In this document: positions 11,493 to 24,200 of the stretch, piece after piece | Layout: the number at the start of each line of letters is the position of its first letter | How positions within the stretch are numbered: position 1 is the stretch's first letter | Notes under the pieces: generated by a model | Seen by the model: the letters and a program-made list of their open reading frames with translations, nothing else | The model's database searches: none | What the model was told of the DNA's origin: nothing | Assembly: GCF_024868665.1 (NCBI RefSeq) | Contig: NC_079907.1 | Location: 17,089,155 to 17,153,154, forward strand | From: Triplophysa rosa | Taxonomy: Eukaryota; Chordata; Actinopteri; Cypriniformes; Nemacheilidae | Direction: 5' to 3' | Length of the DNA stretch: 64,000 nt | Position numbers and translations under genes: made by a program

Positions 11493-13060
11493 GTAAATGT
11501 TTCTTGTATGCTATTGATTACTATCATGATCAGTTTTTAATATTGAGTAAATCAAATGTGTATATTTAGGAGAAAGCGAATTCATTTGTCAGCATAAATT
11601 ATTTTTTCATCAACAGTATTTAGAGTATTATTTATAGTAAATTAGTGTGGTAGTATAAAGCTTCAAGATTCCGTTGTTTATATGCGCCTTTTGCTTGGGC
11701 AGATTACTAAACGAAGGTGAAAAGCGCCCTTTCGTGGAAGAGGCTGAGCGCCTCAGGGTTCAGCACAAGAAAGATCACCCCGATTACAAATATCAACCCC
11801 GCCGGAGGAAGTCTGTCAAGAACGGGCAGAATGAGTCCGAGGACGGTACCGAGCAGACGCACATTTCTCCAAACGCGATCTTCAAAGCGCTTCAGCAAGC
11901 AGACTCGCCCGCCTCCAGCATGGGAGAAGTGCATTCACCCAGTGAGCTCTCAGGTGGGCACTGAACTTATATAAATCAAAACTAAAGAACTTAAATATTG
12001 TTATATATAGTAAACTTAAATATATTCATATGTGAGATAAGATTACCTTGGTATTACTGAACTACCTACTGAACGCTGTGTAGTTATCAGAATGGATTGA
12101 TAAATTAGATTACTGGCCGTAATAGACTTGGCAGCTGCTGATTCTTAAGTCTTAGCTGTGGGCCATGTATTTTTTTTCTTTCCACTCTCCCTGTTGCGTC
12201 ATGTGTGTGCAGTGGTTAACTCTCTCCCCCCTTCTCTCCCCTCTCCCCCTGCCCTCCTCCACTGCCTCAAAACAGGTCAGTCTCAAGGGCCGCCCACTCC
12301 CCCCACCACCCCTAAAACTGATGTGCAGCCAGGCAAAGTGGATTTGAAGCGTGAAGCCCGACCGCTCCAGGAAGGCACAGGACGGCAGCTCAATATCGAC
12401 TTCCGTGACGTGGACATTGGAGAACTGAGCAGCGATGTCATCTCACACATCGAGACATTTGACGTCAATGAGTTTGACCAGTACCTGCCACCAAACGGCC
12501 ATGCAGGCGTGACAGTCACCAATACATCTTACCCGGGTGGCTACAGCATCGGTGCCCCTGTCAATCAAGCAGCAGGGGGCAACGGTGGTCACAGCTGGAT
12601 GGGGAAGACCCAGAGCGGGAGCCCCCAAAATGGGCAGCAGCACACCCTGACCCCACTGGGGACCGGCAGCTCCAGGGAACAGGACCAGCCGAGAACAACG
12701 CACATCAAGACGGAACAGCTGAGCCCCAGCCACTACAGTGATCAGCAGGGTTCCCCACAGCATGTCAGCTACGGCTCCTTCAACGTCCAGCACCTTCAGC
12801 ACTACAGCACTTCGTTCCCATCCATTACCCGTGCTCAGTACGACTACTCTGACCACCAGGGTGGCGCCACCTCCTATTACAGCCATGCAGGGGGTCAAAG
12901 CTCCGGCCTCTATTCCACCTTTAGCTACATGAGCTCCAGCCAGAGGCCTATGTATACCCCCATCGCTGACTCTACAGGTGTGCCCTCAATCCCCCCGTCA
13001 AATCACAGTCCCCAGCATTGGGACCAGCAGCCTGTCTACACGCAACTCTCAAGACCCTGA
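11056..13060 (+). CDS. sox9: SRY-box transcription factor Sox9 (probably the sox9a paralogue), three coding exons
   Basis: SoxE transcription factor that binds DNA in the nucleus and drives cartilage, neural-crest, ear and gonad programmes. Coding exons join as 11056-11492, 11703-11953 and 12276-13060, giving 490 aa. The start is the first in-frame ATG (MNLLDPY...), the conserved SoxE N terminus. Seen in order: SoxE dimerisation region about residues 62-103; HMG box about 105-175 ([12 protein letters not shown], with the C-terminal PRRRK basic motif at 178-182); a transactivation segment about 270-305 ([12 protein letters not shown]...[12 protein letters not shown]); a sumoylation-type IKTE at 373-376; and a Ser/Pro/Gln/Tyr-rich C-terminal domain ending YTQLSRP. 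The mammalian proline-glutamine-alanine repeat is absent, as in other fish. Residue 151 is Gly where Ser or Val is more familiar. The a rather than b paralogue is inferred from length and N-terminal similarity remembered from zebrafish. No stop or frameshift is present. Confidence 0.97.
11493..11702 (+). other. sox9: sox9 intron 1
   Basis: A 210-bp phase-2 GT...AG intron. The acceptor reads ttgcttgggcag. It is short, as is usual for fish sox9. Confidence 0.95.
11703..11953 (+). CDS. sox9: sox9 coding exon 2
   Basis: 251 coding bases completing Arg146, then residues 147-229 and the first base of Gly230. It holds the second part of the HMG box, the PRRRK basic motif and the [15 protein letters not shown] segment. 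The donor is gtgggc at 11954. Confidence 0.95.
11954..12275 (+). other. sox9: sox9 intron 2
   Basis: A 322-bp phase-1 GT...AG intron with a long C/T tract at about 12218-12266 ahead of the acceptor aaaacag. Confidence 0.95.
12276..13060 (+). CDS. sox9: sox9 coding exon 3 with stop
   Basis: 785 bases completing Gly230 and encoding residues 231-490 plus TGA. It contains the [12 protein letters not shown] motif, the central transactivation segment and the C-terminal transactivation domain. The frame stays open upstream into the intron, but that sequence (12158-12275) is pyrimidine-rich intron and not coding. Confidence 0.95.
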
Positions 13061-14515
13061 GGAAATCGACATACATTCCTTCACAAGCACACGCAAATAT
13101 CCACCAACAAACCAAGATAACTGTATGAGAAAACTGTATGGGCTTGTACAGTAGAAAGACTCATTATACATATGTCATCATTCCATTCAATTCAAACACA
13201 CACTTGAATTTTTCCACAGAGAAGATAAAATATTGAGAAAGAAAGAAAGCTGGACTTCAAAAACAAAAATAATTTAGCTTAAAACGGCTCCCAATGTGCC
13301 TTTTTTAATCGCCGGAATCGTGATTAGAGTAAATATTTTTAGCCTTGATTGCAAGAAAAGATAAACATTTCTGAGAAATTAATCCTCTGTGAGGACTTGA
13401 TTATTGATACATTAATATGTACTGTGTATGTTTACTTAACATGTTCTTTTTTGTTTCTGGCGGTCATGAGAGGCCTTCTGTGTTTCTTGTAGAAAAGTCT
13501 ATTTTTACTAAACCACTCTCAGTAGTACAGCCTTGATTTTCTCACAGCGTGTTTCATTAACAATAACAGTGTCTTACCTTCTGTTCTTTCTAGTCCTCAT
13601 GCAGTGCATTTTATATTCTAGTATGATTTTGTTCCCTTTCCTATTTATGTTCCTGTAAAATACCATCCCTGTTCACAGAACTTGTTGCTTTTTAATAGGT
13701 ATTACCAGCTTGTGTAATGTTGTATGCTTGTCTTTTTTTCCCCTTAAATCAGTGCCTGTCAAATGTTGGAAGTGAATGGGCGTTAGATTTAAAGCGGGAA
13801 TATCGACGTGGCAGCTGCAGCTGTGAATTTAGTGAGTGTCTAACAGCATGTGTCACAGCTCCAGGAAGTGCCCTATGACCTCTGCTTGTCATTAGGTACT
13901 GCAGTCAGGCCAGTGTCATCTTACAGTCCCATTCCAGCCTTCCGTTTTGTATCCCATCTTAACCCCTTTAATTTATTTATTAGTATTAATTTTATTTCAA
14001 AGAAATTATTTGCATTTTATTCTTTAATACTTTATACAAAAATAATTGTTATTTTGCCTCTGAATATGGTGACTATAATCCAACAGGCCATTTAGATTTA
14101 AATTCTGTATTCATCGTGTTTATTTATCGTATGTAGATTTTTCTATTTTAAATGTTTATTTGTCCTTATTTCTAACCAGTTGTGTAATTATGCACAAACG
14201 TACTGTTGCAATTTAAAAAAAAGCTGATTAAACTGGAAGAGTAGTCTTTCTATTTGAAAGTTTTACGATGCTCTATTCAAAGTCGTAGTTGTTTGTTAGT
14301 TCTTTGCTTATTGATTTTTCCCTCTTAAATGTGTGCTGTACTCCATGTCAGTAATCTCAGTACTGATATTGATATCTTTGATATCGTCTTTTTTTACAAA
14401 AACTGAACAAATTCTTGTTTTTAAAAAGTTTAACATTTTACTGCCTTTGAAGAAGCTCGTATTTTGTATTATATTTGCAATAAAAGCAAGAATAAAACTT
14501 AAAACAGAGACCTAA
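13061..14515 (+). other. sox9: sox9 3'UTR
   Basis: AT-rich, several ATTTA-like motifs, no further coding exon. Length of about 1.4 kb is ordinary for sox9. The end is set by the AATAAA pair listed next. Short frames inside are not called. Confidence 0.7.
14479..14496 (+). terminator. sox9: sox9 polyadenylation signals (two AATAAA)
   Basis: AATAAA occurs at 14479-14484 and again at 14491-14496, followed by a T/G-rich tail (tcttttattgtgttcac) at 14517-14533. This is the arrangement of a real cleavage site near 14510. An earlier proximal site cannot be excluded. Confidence 0.7.
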
Positions 14516-15854
14516 GTCTTTTATTGTGTTCACAATCTTTAATAGTGAATCTCTGTCCAATTCTATTTAGCTATAGGGGTGGATTTCCTCTAGTAATGAC
14601 GGACTTTAGCTGGTTCTTACATAAGCATGGCCCTCTCTCCTTACAAATGATACAGCGGGGGTCTATCACGTTAAAAGACTTGTATTGTTGGTGTAGAAAG
14701 GAGAGAAAAACAGCATTTAGTTTGCCTTTGATTGGTCAATATGGCTCCATCTTCAATTATTTTGTCCGTCCGTTCTTATTGTTGTGTTTATTCCTCTAAA
14801 CGGTTAGTGAAGGGAAATATTGACACAAGTTCATCATGCCAAAAGATGAATAATTTTCATTTTAGTAAAAAAAATGTATTGTCGTTACCGGGTAATTTAC
14901 AAAAACAGAAACAGGCGTCCACTCTTCATTTGGCACTGCAGCATTGAATCACCATCATTACATTACAACTATCATAACGTTTCACACATATTTACAAATG
15001 ATGTATTTTTAACTTTAAAATGATGGTTTTTAAAATACGTTTCTTGATTGCAGAGACCTATTGCATAATTTAGTCGATAAAAAGGTAAATATTCACAGAT
15101 ATCACTTTATTATTATCACTTTGTAAGTAGGCGATAATATTAATAAACATGTTAATGAGTGAGGAGATGGCAGCAGCCCACAGTAATAAATGGCAATCCA
15201 GTGGAAGGTTAAAAGTGTATTGGTCACAGCTGTTTCAATATAAGTAGCAGTTATTTATGTAACCATATGCATATATGGCCACAGAACTAACATTTGTCCA
15301 GGATATGAGATGAGACATTTCTATTTTAAATAGGTGCAAACTGTATCATTATTTACTTCAACTGGTGGGTTGTGACCATATGAGTCACAGCTCACATGCT
15401 ACAGGAAAAAATCAGTGTAAATAATAAAATGCTTGCTATATAACTATTCTGCTAACAATAAAAATGTATTAGCAAAATAAATAGATAAAAAAAAATCGCC
15501 TTTTAAAGGGAACTGAAAATTCTTGTCCAAATTCTCCATTTCCTGTTTTTCTTGACATGGAAGGTGATGCGTCCGATCAAATTCTACCATGTTTTCTTTG
15601 TAAAAGTATCGCCAAATAAGGCGAATGTCAACATGCAAATATTGTGTGACATAAATACCCTGTTCTTCAAAAACAGATCTTCACAACCCAGACTATATTA
15701 TTGGGTTTACTTATTAGATGTGTAACCTCTGTTTATGCATTTACTAAACTGTAAATATTTCTAGCCAGGCTATTTTATATATTTTATATATTTTATGTTG
15801 TTAATTTTTATATTGTCGAGTCTTACATATATAAAAAGTTTGTTGCTGTGTTAA
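14516..15854. other. intergenic, nothing recognised
   Basis: AT-rich downstream flank of sox9 without supported genes or clear repeats. Confidence 0.5.
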
Positions 15855-16182
15855 TGTAACAGTATGCCACAGACCACTGACGGGGTAGGTTCCAAACACA
15901 ATATATTTAATATATATTATATATTTAAACAAGATATATACAATGGAGATATACTATAAGCATAAGGTTAACATAGACATTAACACTCGGTAGTATGGCA
16001 CAGACAAGACAATGATGGGGAGAACAGAATGAGTATATATAGAGTCCGGTGATAAGCATGATGGCTGTCATGTGTGGGAGATTGGAGACGAGGGACAGGT
16101 GAGGGAGCGTGAAGGATGATGGGAAATGTAGTCCTAGGGTCACGGATGGGAAAACAGACAGGGAACAGACGGGACTGTGACA
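15855..16182 (-). mobile_element. solo LTR, 328 bp
   Basis: The ends are TGTAACAG and CTGTGACA, a near-perfect short inverted repeat of the TG...CA type. The flanks carry a perfect 5-bp direct repeat gttaa (15850-15854 and 16183-16187). Read on the minus strand it starts TGTCACAGTCC and contains a TATATATA-like box. No internal retroelement genes adjoin it, so it is a solo LTR left by recombination. Whether it is Gypsy-type or ERV-type cannot be told from the LTR. Confidence 0.8.
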
Positions 16183-16340
16183 GTTAAGTTATTACAGTAC
16201 TTGATGTCCTGAAACAGCTGAGAACTGATTCATTTATTAAATTCGCTCTAGATTGAAAAGAGAAGTCTGATGGAACATTTGCATAAAACGCTTTAAATAA
16301 AAGAGACAGTTCATTGAATCCCTGTTTTATTTTGCATTAC

Positions 16341-16845
16341 TCTCAACTCAACTTTATTTATATAGCGCTTTTTACAATTTTCATTGTTACAAAACAGCTG
16401 TATGAGACATATTGACTATAAGCAAAACAATTAAAGTTGTACCTGTAAAAACAAGAAAAATGTGAAAACAGAAGACAGACATACCTACATATAAAACACT
16501 CCACACACACAATATGCACACGTACTAACACACATAGACATAGACACACACACATGGATGACCAGACACACGGACACGCACGTACACACATGTACAAGTA
16601 TGCACACACACAGACACGCACGCACACAGACATGCACGCACAGTGAGAGCACACATTTAAGATAAAGGAGAGAGAAGCTCAAGTCAAATATAACAGACTA
16701 TAAATTCCAATATGCAATGTTAATTAAGTAAAACTTTAACATTCTAATTCTAAAGCAGCCCCCCGGCCAGGCAAATAGTGCAAAAAAACAGTATGTTAAA
16801 CGGTGGCGAGGAACCCAAAACTCTAATCGAGAAAAAAAAACTCAG
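16341..16845 (-). mobile_element. L2-type LINE 3' end (5'-truncated), with CA-rich insert
   Basis: On the plus strand it opens caactttatttatatagcgc and later has gtggcgaggaacccaaa, both also present in the 3' region of the long LINE at 55503-56559. Orientation is therefore minus. A CA-rich tract interrupts it at about 16498-16640; the cysteine-rich short frames there are artefacts. Confidence 0.75.
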
Positions 16846-18904
16846 GTTTACTGTATAAATTAAAATACAACTAATGTATTTTAATTATTCATTTTTTTAA
16901 ATTAAACAGAGTTAACAAACAACAATGATGCATTGAATTGCAAAATGACGAGTACAGATATTAGAAAACAGAATGAATCGGATAAAATCTGGTGACAAAA
17001 TGTCCTAGTAATATCCTAACTAGGTAGCCTAGAAAAGGTTTTATTGTTATAGATTATTATTATTTTACTTTTAAAATAGAGAAAATACAACGCTCATCTA
17101 AGAGACGTAAAGGAAATTATGAATTTGACTAAAGGTAAATGACAAAAAAACTGAAATATAGATAAAAGTAAAAAGGACTGAAGCAAAATAGCACAACTTC
17201 TGCCATCTGTAGAAGCCATTAGGATGGTCACTCTCATAATGCCGAAACTTGGGAGCTGACAGATGAAATGTCTCGCATACTGGGCAGCCTTTAGTTCTGC
17301 AATTGATTGGAAACTATATATATCTGGTGATGAAAACCAATATTGATCAGCATCATCGTCACCTTTCACACTGCTTGAAGCAGCTGTTCCTTTATCCCCA
17401 ATGTGATTTCAATCAATTTGTCTTATTATTGATTAATGTTATGAGACCAAGGAATTTGACATAATAAATGTAGCTGCTGCTCTGTTTTTATGACAAAATA
17501 AAAGAAGTAATATATTTTACTGACATTCTGAAATAATCGGCGAAACATTCAGCTTCAAGAGTTCTTAAACATCAATACAAAAGCTTTGAGGTGTACTTGA
17601 GATTTGTTCAGGCTGGATTGAGGGAGGGAGTGCACATCCTCATGTACCCTGAGGACAGCTGAGCGGAAACAGAGACAGCAATGGAGTGGCCCATTCTGTG
17701 GGCAGTTTTCCCAGGAGAAACCCATTAATATTCCGAAGAGGCTGTGTGCAGGGAATCTCTGTCCTCTGAGCCCAATGGGTGGTCCTTTCAAATGCAAAAT
17801 AACAACACAAAATAAGGGTGAAAAAAATAAGAATCTGGCAACTTCCCATTTTACTAACAAAGCAAGCTTGACGATTCTGGAGCACTATCCGTATTAAAAA
17901 CATACATACCTACATATGGCCACAGCAGAAATCGGTATCATATGTATATTGTCTGTGAGAAAATAGAGAATTTAATTAAGCTAACTTTGTTTTACGATAG
18001 AACAACATGTGATTCACTGCATTGTTTCATCAAACACCCACTAAATTACAATGTACAAAAAAAATTCTATTAACATGGAAACCCTAATTATTTTGTGGCC
18101 TCGTTTCCATTGCCATAAAAAGCCAGTCTACTCTGTTGCATGTGCATCTAACTTATTAAAAACATCGGGAGCATTTGCTTATTCAAACCCCCCCCAGGTA
18201 AACATGTTTGCTTATGCTGCTTTTTTTACAGTACGAAGTGCAGTTAAACTTTCATGATCCTCACGAGCCTACTCTTTCATTCATTCATTCTTTTCCTTTA
18301 TCCTTTATCTAAATTGTACTTTACATTTTCGCATTTACTCTGGCAACATACAGCATCTCCCCTCCCCAAACCTGTTATACCCCTGTCTGTCCTGAAGGAT
18401 CTCACCCCTTCGCCCCTACATAGCATCACCCCATTGTCATTGTCCCCCAGGAGCCCCACAAAAGGGACCATTTGACCTCTGAACACACCCCCATTTCCTC
18501 TCTTTTGAAAGTGTCCTGGCCCACAGAAGGTCTCATTCCGACTCAAAGGAAACTGTACATCAATAAAAGATGGCCAGCCAAACCTCATAGAAAAAATCTG
18601 AAGAAAAACCCTTGCATTTCACCCCAGCTGAAATTGACAGAGTGGGCCACTTGTTTCCTAGCAACAGACGCCTACAGCACAGGAAGTTACAAGTCCACAG
18701 TTCAGTTTGGTGTGGCGTGACTCCCTTGGACCTCTGAATTGAATAAATGAACGATTTATTACTGTAACAATACTCGATGACAAGGAGTATGCATGCATTT
18801 TGAAATATTTCATGAATGAATGCAAGAAAAAGTTATGTGATACAACTTTTGTAAAGTGAGCATGCAGGTCTATAAAACCTGAAATATTTTATTTGTGTTA
18901 AGTA
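16846..18904. other. intergenic, nothing recognised
   Basis: No supported gene. The block around 17600-17800 is less AT-rich than its surroundings and has overlapping minus-strand frames of 101 and 87 codons without domains. It might be conserved noncoding sequence, but there is no direct evidence. Confidence 0.45.
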
Positions 18905-19675
18905 TAAAAGGAATAGTTTGTTCAAAAATAAAAGTTCAATTGTGTTGTGTTGTAAACTGTATTTTCCTTTGTATTCTGTGATATGTTTTCCATGGAACAC
19001 AAAAGGGGAATTTTCGAAAAATCTTTAAACGCCTGTTTTTTATACAGTTCATCTGTTCTTCAGTAATCACATCTGTTAACTCTCTAGGAAACTGTATTTT
19101 CCTCTGTTTTACTGTAGTTGACAAAAACCATACATGTGTTATAACCCTAACCCACCCTAACATAGCAAAAATGTTGCAACCAAACAGTTAATAATAATAT
19201 ATAATTTTATGTTATTTTATAATATTTATATTTATATTATAAAATAGCATAAGCTTCATTGTTAGGTTTTTTCAAAAATTTTGCTGTCACACTATATAGG
19301 AAACATTAATTATTTATTTTATTTATTTGTCAACTACCCAAATATCATTCTCCGTTAGGTATGTTAAACCTGTTTTAATACAAAAAACCTGACATGGTGC
19401 TCTATTTTTTTTCATTAACATTTAATAGTTCTCAACATTAACATTACAAGAGGACTAGGAAATAACAAATAAATAATGTTATTTTGTCACATTAAAGATT
19501 CAAATAAATATAAAAAAGTTTTGATTATTTGAGTCTTATGTATTCCATAGAAGAATAACAGCTTGAAAATGTGTTTTTATAATGAGCATTTTTATTTTAT
19601 TATGTATTTATATTTTATTTATTTATTTGTGGCTTGTTCATTTGCTTTAGGATAAACTTTTCCTTTAAAAACCGC
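18905..19675. mobile_element. degenerate copy of the AGTTCACCC-type fish DNA element
   Basis: Left end ggaatagtttgttcaaaaat and right end ataaacttttcctttaa are imperfect inverted relatives, matching the better-preserved element at 28986-29714. The interior phrase ggaacacaaaaggggaa also fits the family. Strongly decayed; boundaries approximate. Confidence 0.4.
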
Positions 19676-21205
19676 AACATAGTTTGGGTTATTTTACTGT
19701 TTTTTTATATTGCATTCACTTCCTCTGCCACCTTATCAAAGGCTCATTATTCAGAAGAATCTTGAAAAGGAAGTGGTTTCAAGGTTAAAGCACAGTTTGT
19801 TTTATCTAGTATTTGGCATTTAACCACCACGGCTCAGAGAAATACAACAAAATGAATAAGCCTTGCGTTAACTCAAAAAGAACCCAAGCAGTGCATTTGA
19901 CATACACGTCAAACCAAAGGCAAAGCAGTGTCATGTGGTATTACTTCATCTGACTCCGTCAAGCTTTGTCAGTGCATAAATACATACAAAATACCCTTCA
20001 CGCTAATCAATGATATTTTGAAGGGTTCAAATTATTCCAGACTAACCCAACTGTAGAGCTCGGCCACAAACACATGGTCTGAGCGAAGCAGATGATATGT
20101 GGGGCGAGACATCACGCGTGTGACATGGACAACACCTCCATCTCATATCTCTATATAAATAAATCTTGGCCCTCCACCATATCTACCCATTCAACTCCTC
20201 CAGAGCAGCGACCATCTTTACCCCGCTACACACATATCCCGTTACGGTAGAACGCCTATGATCAGTTCACTAAGTATGATTACATTTAAACGCAGGCTCT
20301 CCCAGCGTCGGCTCATGTGGTAGAAATAACATCTTTAACCAGGGTAAATACACACAGCACACAGTCCGTACCTCCTCTGTAACTGAACCCAGTTCAGAGG
20401 GTGGAAGGAGTTTACATTGAGAGGCCAGTTTTAAAGTCTGAGACATAGAAGCCTTAAAAACCAATCTGTATGTGTCTGGCTTCGAGTTCAGAGTTTGGAA
20501 GTCTGAATAGAAAAAAAAGTGTTTTCTGCACACGTCTGCTCTTTTTAGAAAATATGTAAATGTAGTGACAAAGATGTGATGACCTGAGCTGTCCTGAAAG
20601 ATAATGAACCAAGAAAGGTTTACCAGGCTCTGCTGAAGGTGTGGACATTCAGTATGGGAGGACAGTTGTTTGGACTAGAGGCTTTTACCATGACGAGTGT
20701 GGGTTTTTTATGGCCTTTTGGGGCAGATGCAAGGCCTCCATCTGATACACATGACTGTGTTATTGCTAAATGTGTGGCAGCACCCATAACTAAAACAGAG
20801 TCAAAACTAAACCATAACACATTCAATCTGAATGAAAGACATAAGTGTTTTATTGGATACACAGCTTCAGGTTCAGGCGAATAGGCTAAACACAGTGGAA
20901 TATGGAATGTGGAATGAAGCAAAGAAAGTCCTATTTTCATTTAAACACACTTTTTTACTTAAAGGAATTAAATGTATAATATTTGTATTAATATTCATAT
21001 TTTGCTTGTATCCAAATAATACTATTAAAATAATACTATATTAAAAACAAGACCCCTAAAAGTTGTGTTTTTAAAATGACATACTTTGTTTGGATGATAT
21101 TAATACTTTATTCTGAATGGTTGAAGACACAAATTTGCACATTGCTTTTTATTTGATTTGATTTTTACGAACAATAATAATAATAATAGGCTACTAATTA
21201 TTATT
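19676..21205. other. intergenic, nothing recognised
   Basis: No supported gene. A TATA-like ctatataaataaatc near 20150 has no coding exon downstream. Short frames at 20270-20940 are not supported. Confidence 0.45.
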
Positions 21206-21291
21206 AAAGTGCCTCCTCAGAACATGATAATTATAATGATAATAATAATCATCATCATCATTTTTATTATTTTGTTCTGAGGAGGTACTTT
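21206..21291. repeat. hairpin: 19-bp inverted repeat around ATA/ATC triplets
   Basis: aaagtgcctcctcagaaca (21206-21224) is the reverse complement of 21273-21291 with one mismatch. The loop is about 48 bases of AAT- and ATC-type triplets. It has the form of a hairpin RNA or a tiny inverted-repeat element, but no family is recognised. Confidence 0.7.
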
Positions 21292-24200
21292 CTTGTTTGC
21301 TTCTTCAGAGAAAATGCTCCTAGTTGAACACCACCAACAGCTGTATGACAGAAACAAATGTTGAGGAGCTTCACAGTGTTGGAGGCAAACAACCACGAAA
21401 AAATCTGACAATCAGGAACACACATAGGCCTACACACACAGGAAAACACATGTACACAAACATAATTCATCTGTATGAGGGTTATCACTTCCTGACCTCC
21501 ATTTGCACAGAGTCAGTTGCTTGCACAGCTGGTGAGGCCACTGAGTAACTGCAGCCCCAGTAGATACAAACATTTATACAGAATCCTCAGAGCGAACACT
21601 CTGTAGTCTTTCTATTCTTCATGTTTACATTCGTGTAGGTTAGAGACACATGTGTTAGAAGTCAGAATGAGATGTAGGCGAATGTTTTTTTGAGGGGCTT
21701 TTGGGGCGTTTCTTCTATTGTGAGTTTTGTTTTCCACTGATCGACAGAAACATAAGGACAGACCTCTGTGAAAATGTGACCTACTTAGTACATAAAACAT
21801 ATGTACACACACGTTCGCAGCCAACTCCACAACCACACAAGTTGCTAGGCTTTATGTCTTGACGGTACATATATCACTAGAGATTAACAGAGGCATGCAC
21901 TGCACAGCCAACAGATGTAGCAATTCGTCACTTTTTATCTCTTCCTATCTTTCTGTCTCTCTTTCTCTCACACACTCAATTCCAAATACTCTGTTTCAAC
22001 ACCTGACGCACCGTGAACTTCATGTGGTTGAGGTTGCATGTGTGTTTTTATGTGGGGTTACGCAACTCCTTATGATTTCATACACCACAGATTGGTAGCC
22101 TCAGGGAGATCTATCAGAGACCACTATGAGACAGGGAAGAATCATCACTACAGGATGAGTTTCTCAAGACGAGTTGACACTGATTATAGACTCTCTTAGT
22201 GACTCAGCAAACATCAAAAAGCCCTTATACATCTGTATTTCACCTGAGGATCTTTGTCTATAGTAAAACGGTTTCACCCCTAGGCCACAAACGTGCAGAA
22301 TAGAACAAACTTGCTGTTAAAACGAAGTTGCACTCAGATCAGATTAAGAATTTTTGCCTTGTAAGAAATATGGAGTATGTTGTTTCACTGTGTCTGGAGT
22401 ATTTAGTTTAAATCCTATAAATATGAGCTAAAAATGTCTGACACAACAGCTGAACCTAGAAAGAAGACACCAGGTGAGCTAGCATAACAGTTCAGGCCTG
22501 TTTTTGACATTTAGTACTAAAGTGTCTGTGACCCATTCTCTGAGTGGAATTTTCATTGTGGCAGTTCATTGGCTTACTCATATTGACATCAGTTTGCAGC
22601 TACGTAGGATTTGTTCAGACAGGCAGCAAAAACAGATATTTTGGTGCACTTCAAATCCATTTGATCTCACATAGTTTGATAAAAGAAAAAAGGCTGTTGT
22701 CACTTGGATAAAAGCATCTGCTAAATTAAAAAATGCACACGTTTTAGTCATATTTTTGTATTACAATGGATGTAATACAGTTGTAACGATATTGATACAC
22801 TGCCTGAACGAACAGTTTTAGAGTGGTTATGACATGAGGAATCAAATTTTCCACGGGCTTTTGACACATACATGTAAGTGGTCTTGGTGTCATTAATACA
22901 TCAAGTTTCATAGATTTAAATTAATATCAATACAAATAAAACAATAGTTTTTTCATTGTTAGCTGGATATTTTTGGAGGGGACTAAGAAAAATCCAGGGG
23001 GAAATGCCCCCAAACCCGGCCCTGCTACAAGGCATCCTCTCAATCTACTTCCTCTTTTTTAAGCCTCTAGTTTCTTGCTTCTCATGTCTCTCGTTCTCGG
23101 CCAGACCAACTGACTCCCATTGCTGACCTCAGTCAGTTTGTAATTTCACCTCTTAACAAGCACAACAAGACCAAAACAACTTTTGGTTTCCAGATTTACC
23201 TCCTTTACACTTTTCTCATTCACAATCTCTCCAACTCATGCTTAGCCATTGCAGAGTGTCTCCTTGATTATCTCATCCATGCTTGAACACACACACAAAA
23301 AAACTTGGACAGAAGACAGATTACTTAACCAACAAGAACTTGCGAATGAAAAGGGATACCCTTTCACAGGTCATTGCTAAAGTTGGCAAAATCTACTACG
23401 TTATTAAATCTCGTTTAAGATTGGACACCACAATCAAAAAGCATCTGAAAGCAATAAAGGAGTAGCGGATGGATGTGTTAAAGACGTAGATAATATTAAG
23501 AACATCTTGTGCTTCGTGGACAGAAAAATAACCCAGTGTGTATAGAAAGGGTATTCTCATCAACACTGGTTTTACAGACAGTAACTTGATAGTTTGAAGT
23601 ATTTCCGAACAATATTTATCTGCTCAATTTCTGATTGACTCAACAGAGTCTTTATTTTGAAGACGGTTCAGGTCATTAGCTTTGTCACATTTCGCTCCTG
23701 TGTGAAATTCACGCATAATCATTTTTGTTACGCAATTCTGACTTTTAAAATGCTGGCCGACCAGCATGAACAGATATTTACGGCAACCCCAGTTGATTTA
23801 TTCCCTCTCGTCTCATATCAGAACACTGATGATGTAATTCTCATTTGTCAAAATGATTGACAGGTAAGAGGGAGTTAAGGATGAGTGAAAATCCAGTTCA
23901 GTTTCACCCCACGTGTACAACTCGCTCCACCAACCCCTATCCCAATCCTTCAAACAGGACGTCCCCCATCTGGGTACGGGGGTGGATGCCAGTCCCAATT
24001 CATCCATCAGTCAGTGAAAAGGGTGTCTGGTGGAGTTAGGGGGTCCTTTCAGTCCAGTGAGAGAGGGTTAGAATGAGGTCATTTGCTTCTGACTTGAACA
24101 AAATGAGACATGATCCAAAAGCTTGACATGTGGCTGACAGAGGACTGGGGACGGATGAATACAGCACCAAGCATGAAATATCTTCATAAATATTTTGAAA

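Noticed and set aside
12158..12275. Extension of sox9 exon 3 upstream as an independent start
   Set aside because: The sequence is a pyrimidine-rich intron ending in a good acceptor, and joining exon 2 to 12276 restores the conserved SoxE protein.
12443..12898. 151-codon minus-strand frame opposite sox9 exon 3
   Set aside because: Antisense shadow of the GC-rich coding exon.
16358..16682. Cys/Val-rich minus-strand frames
   Set aside because: They translate a CA/TG-rich repeat tract.
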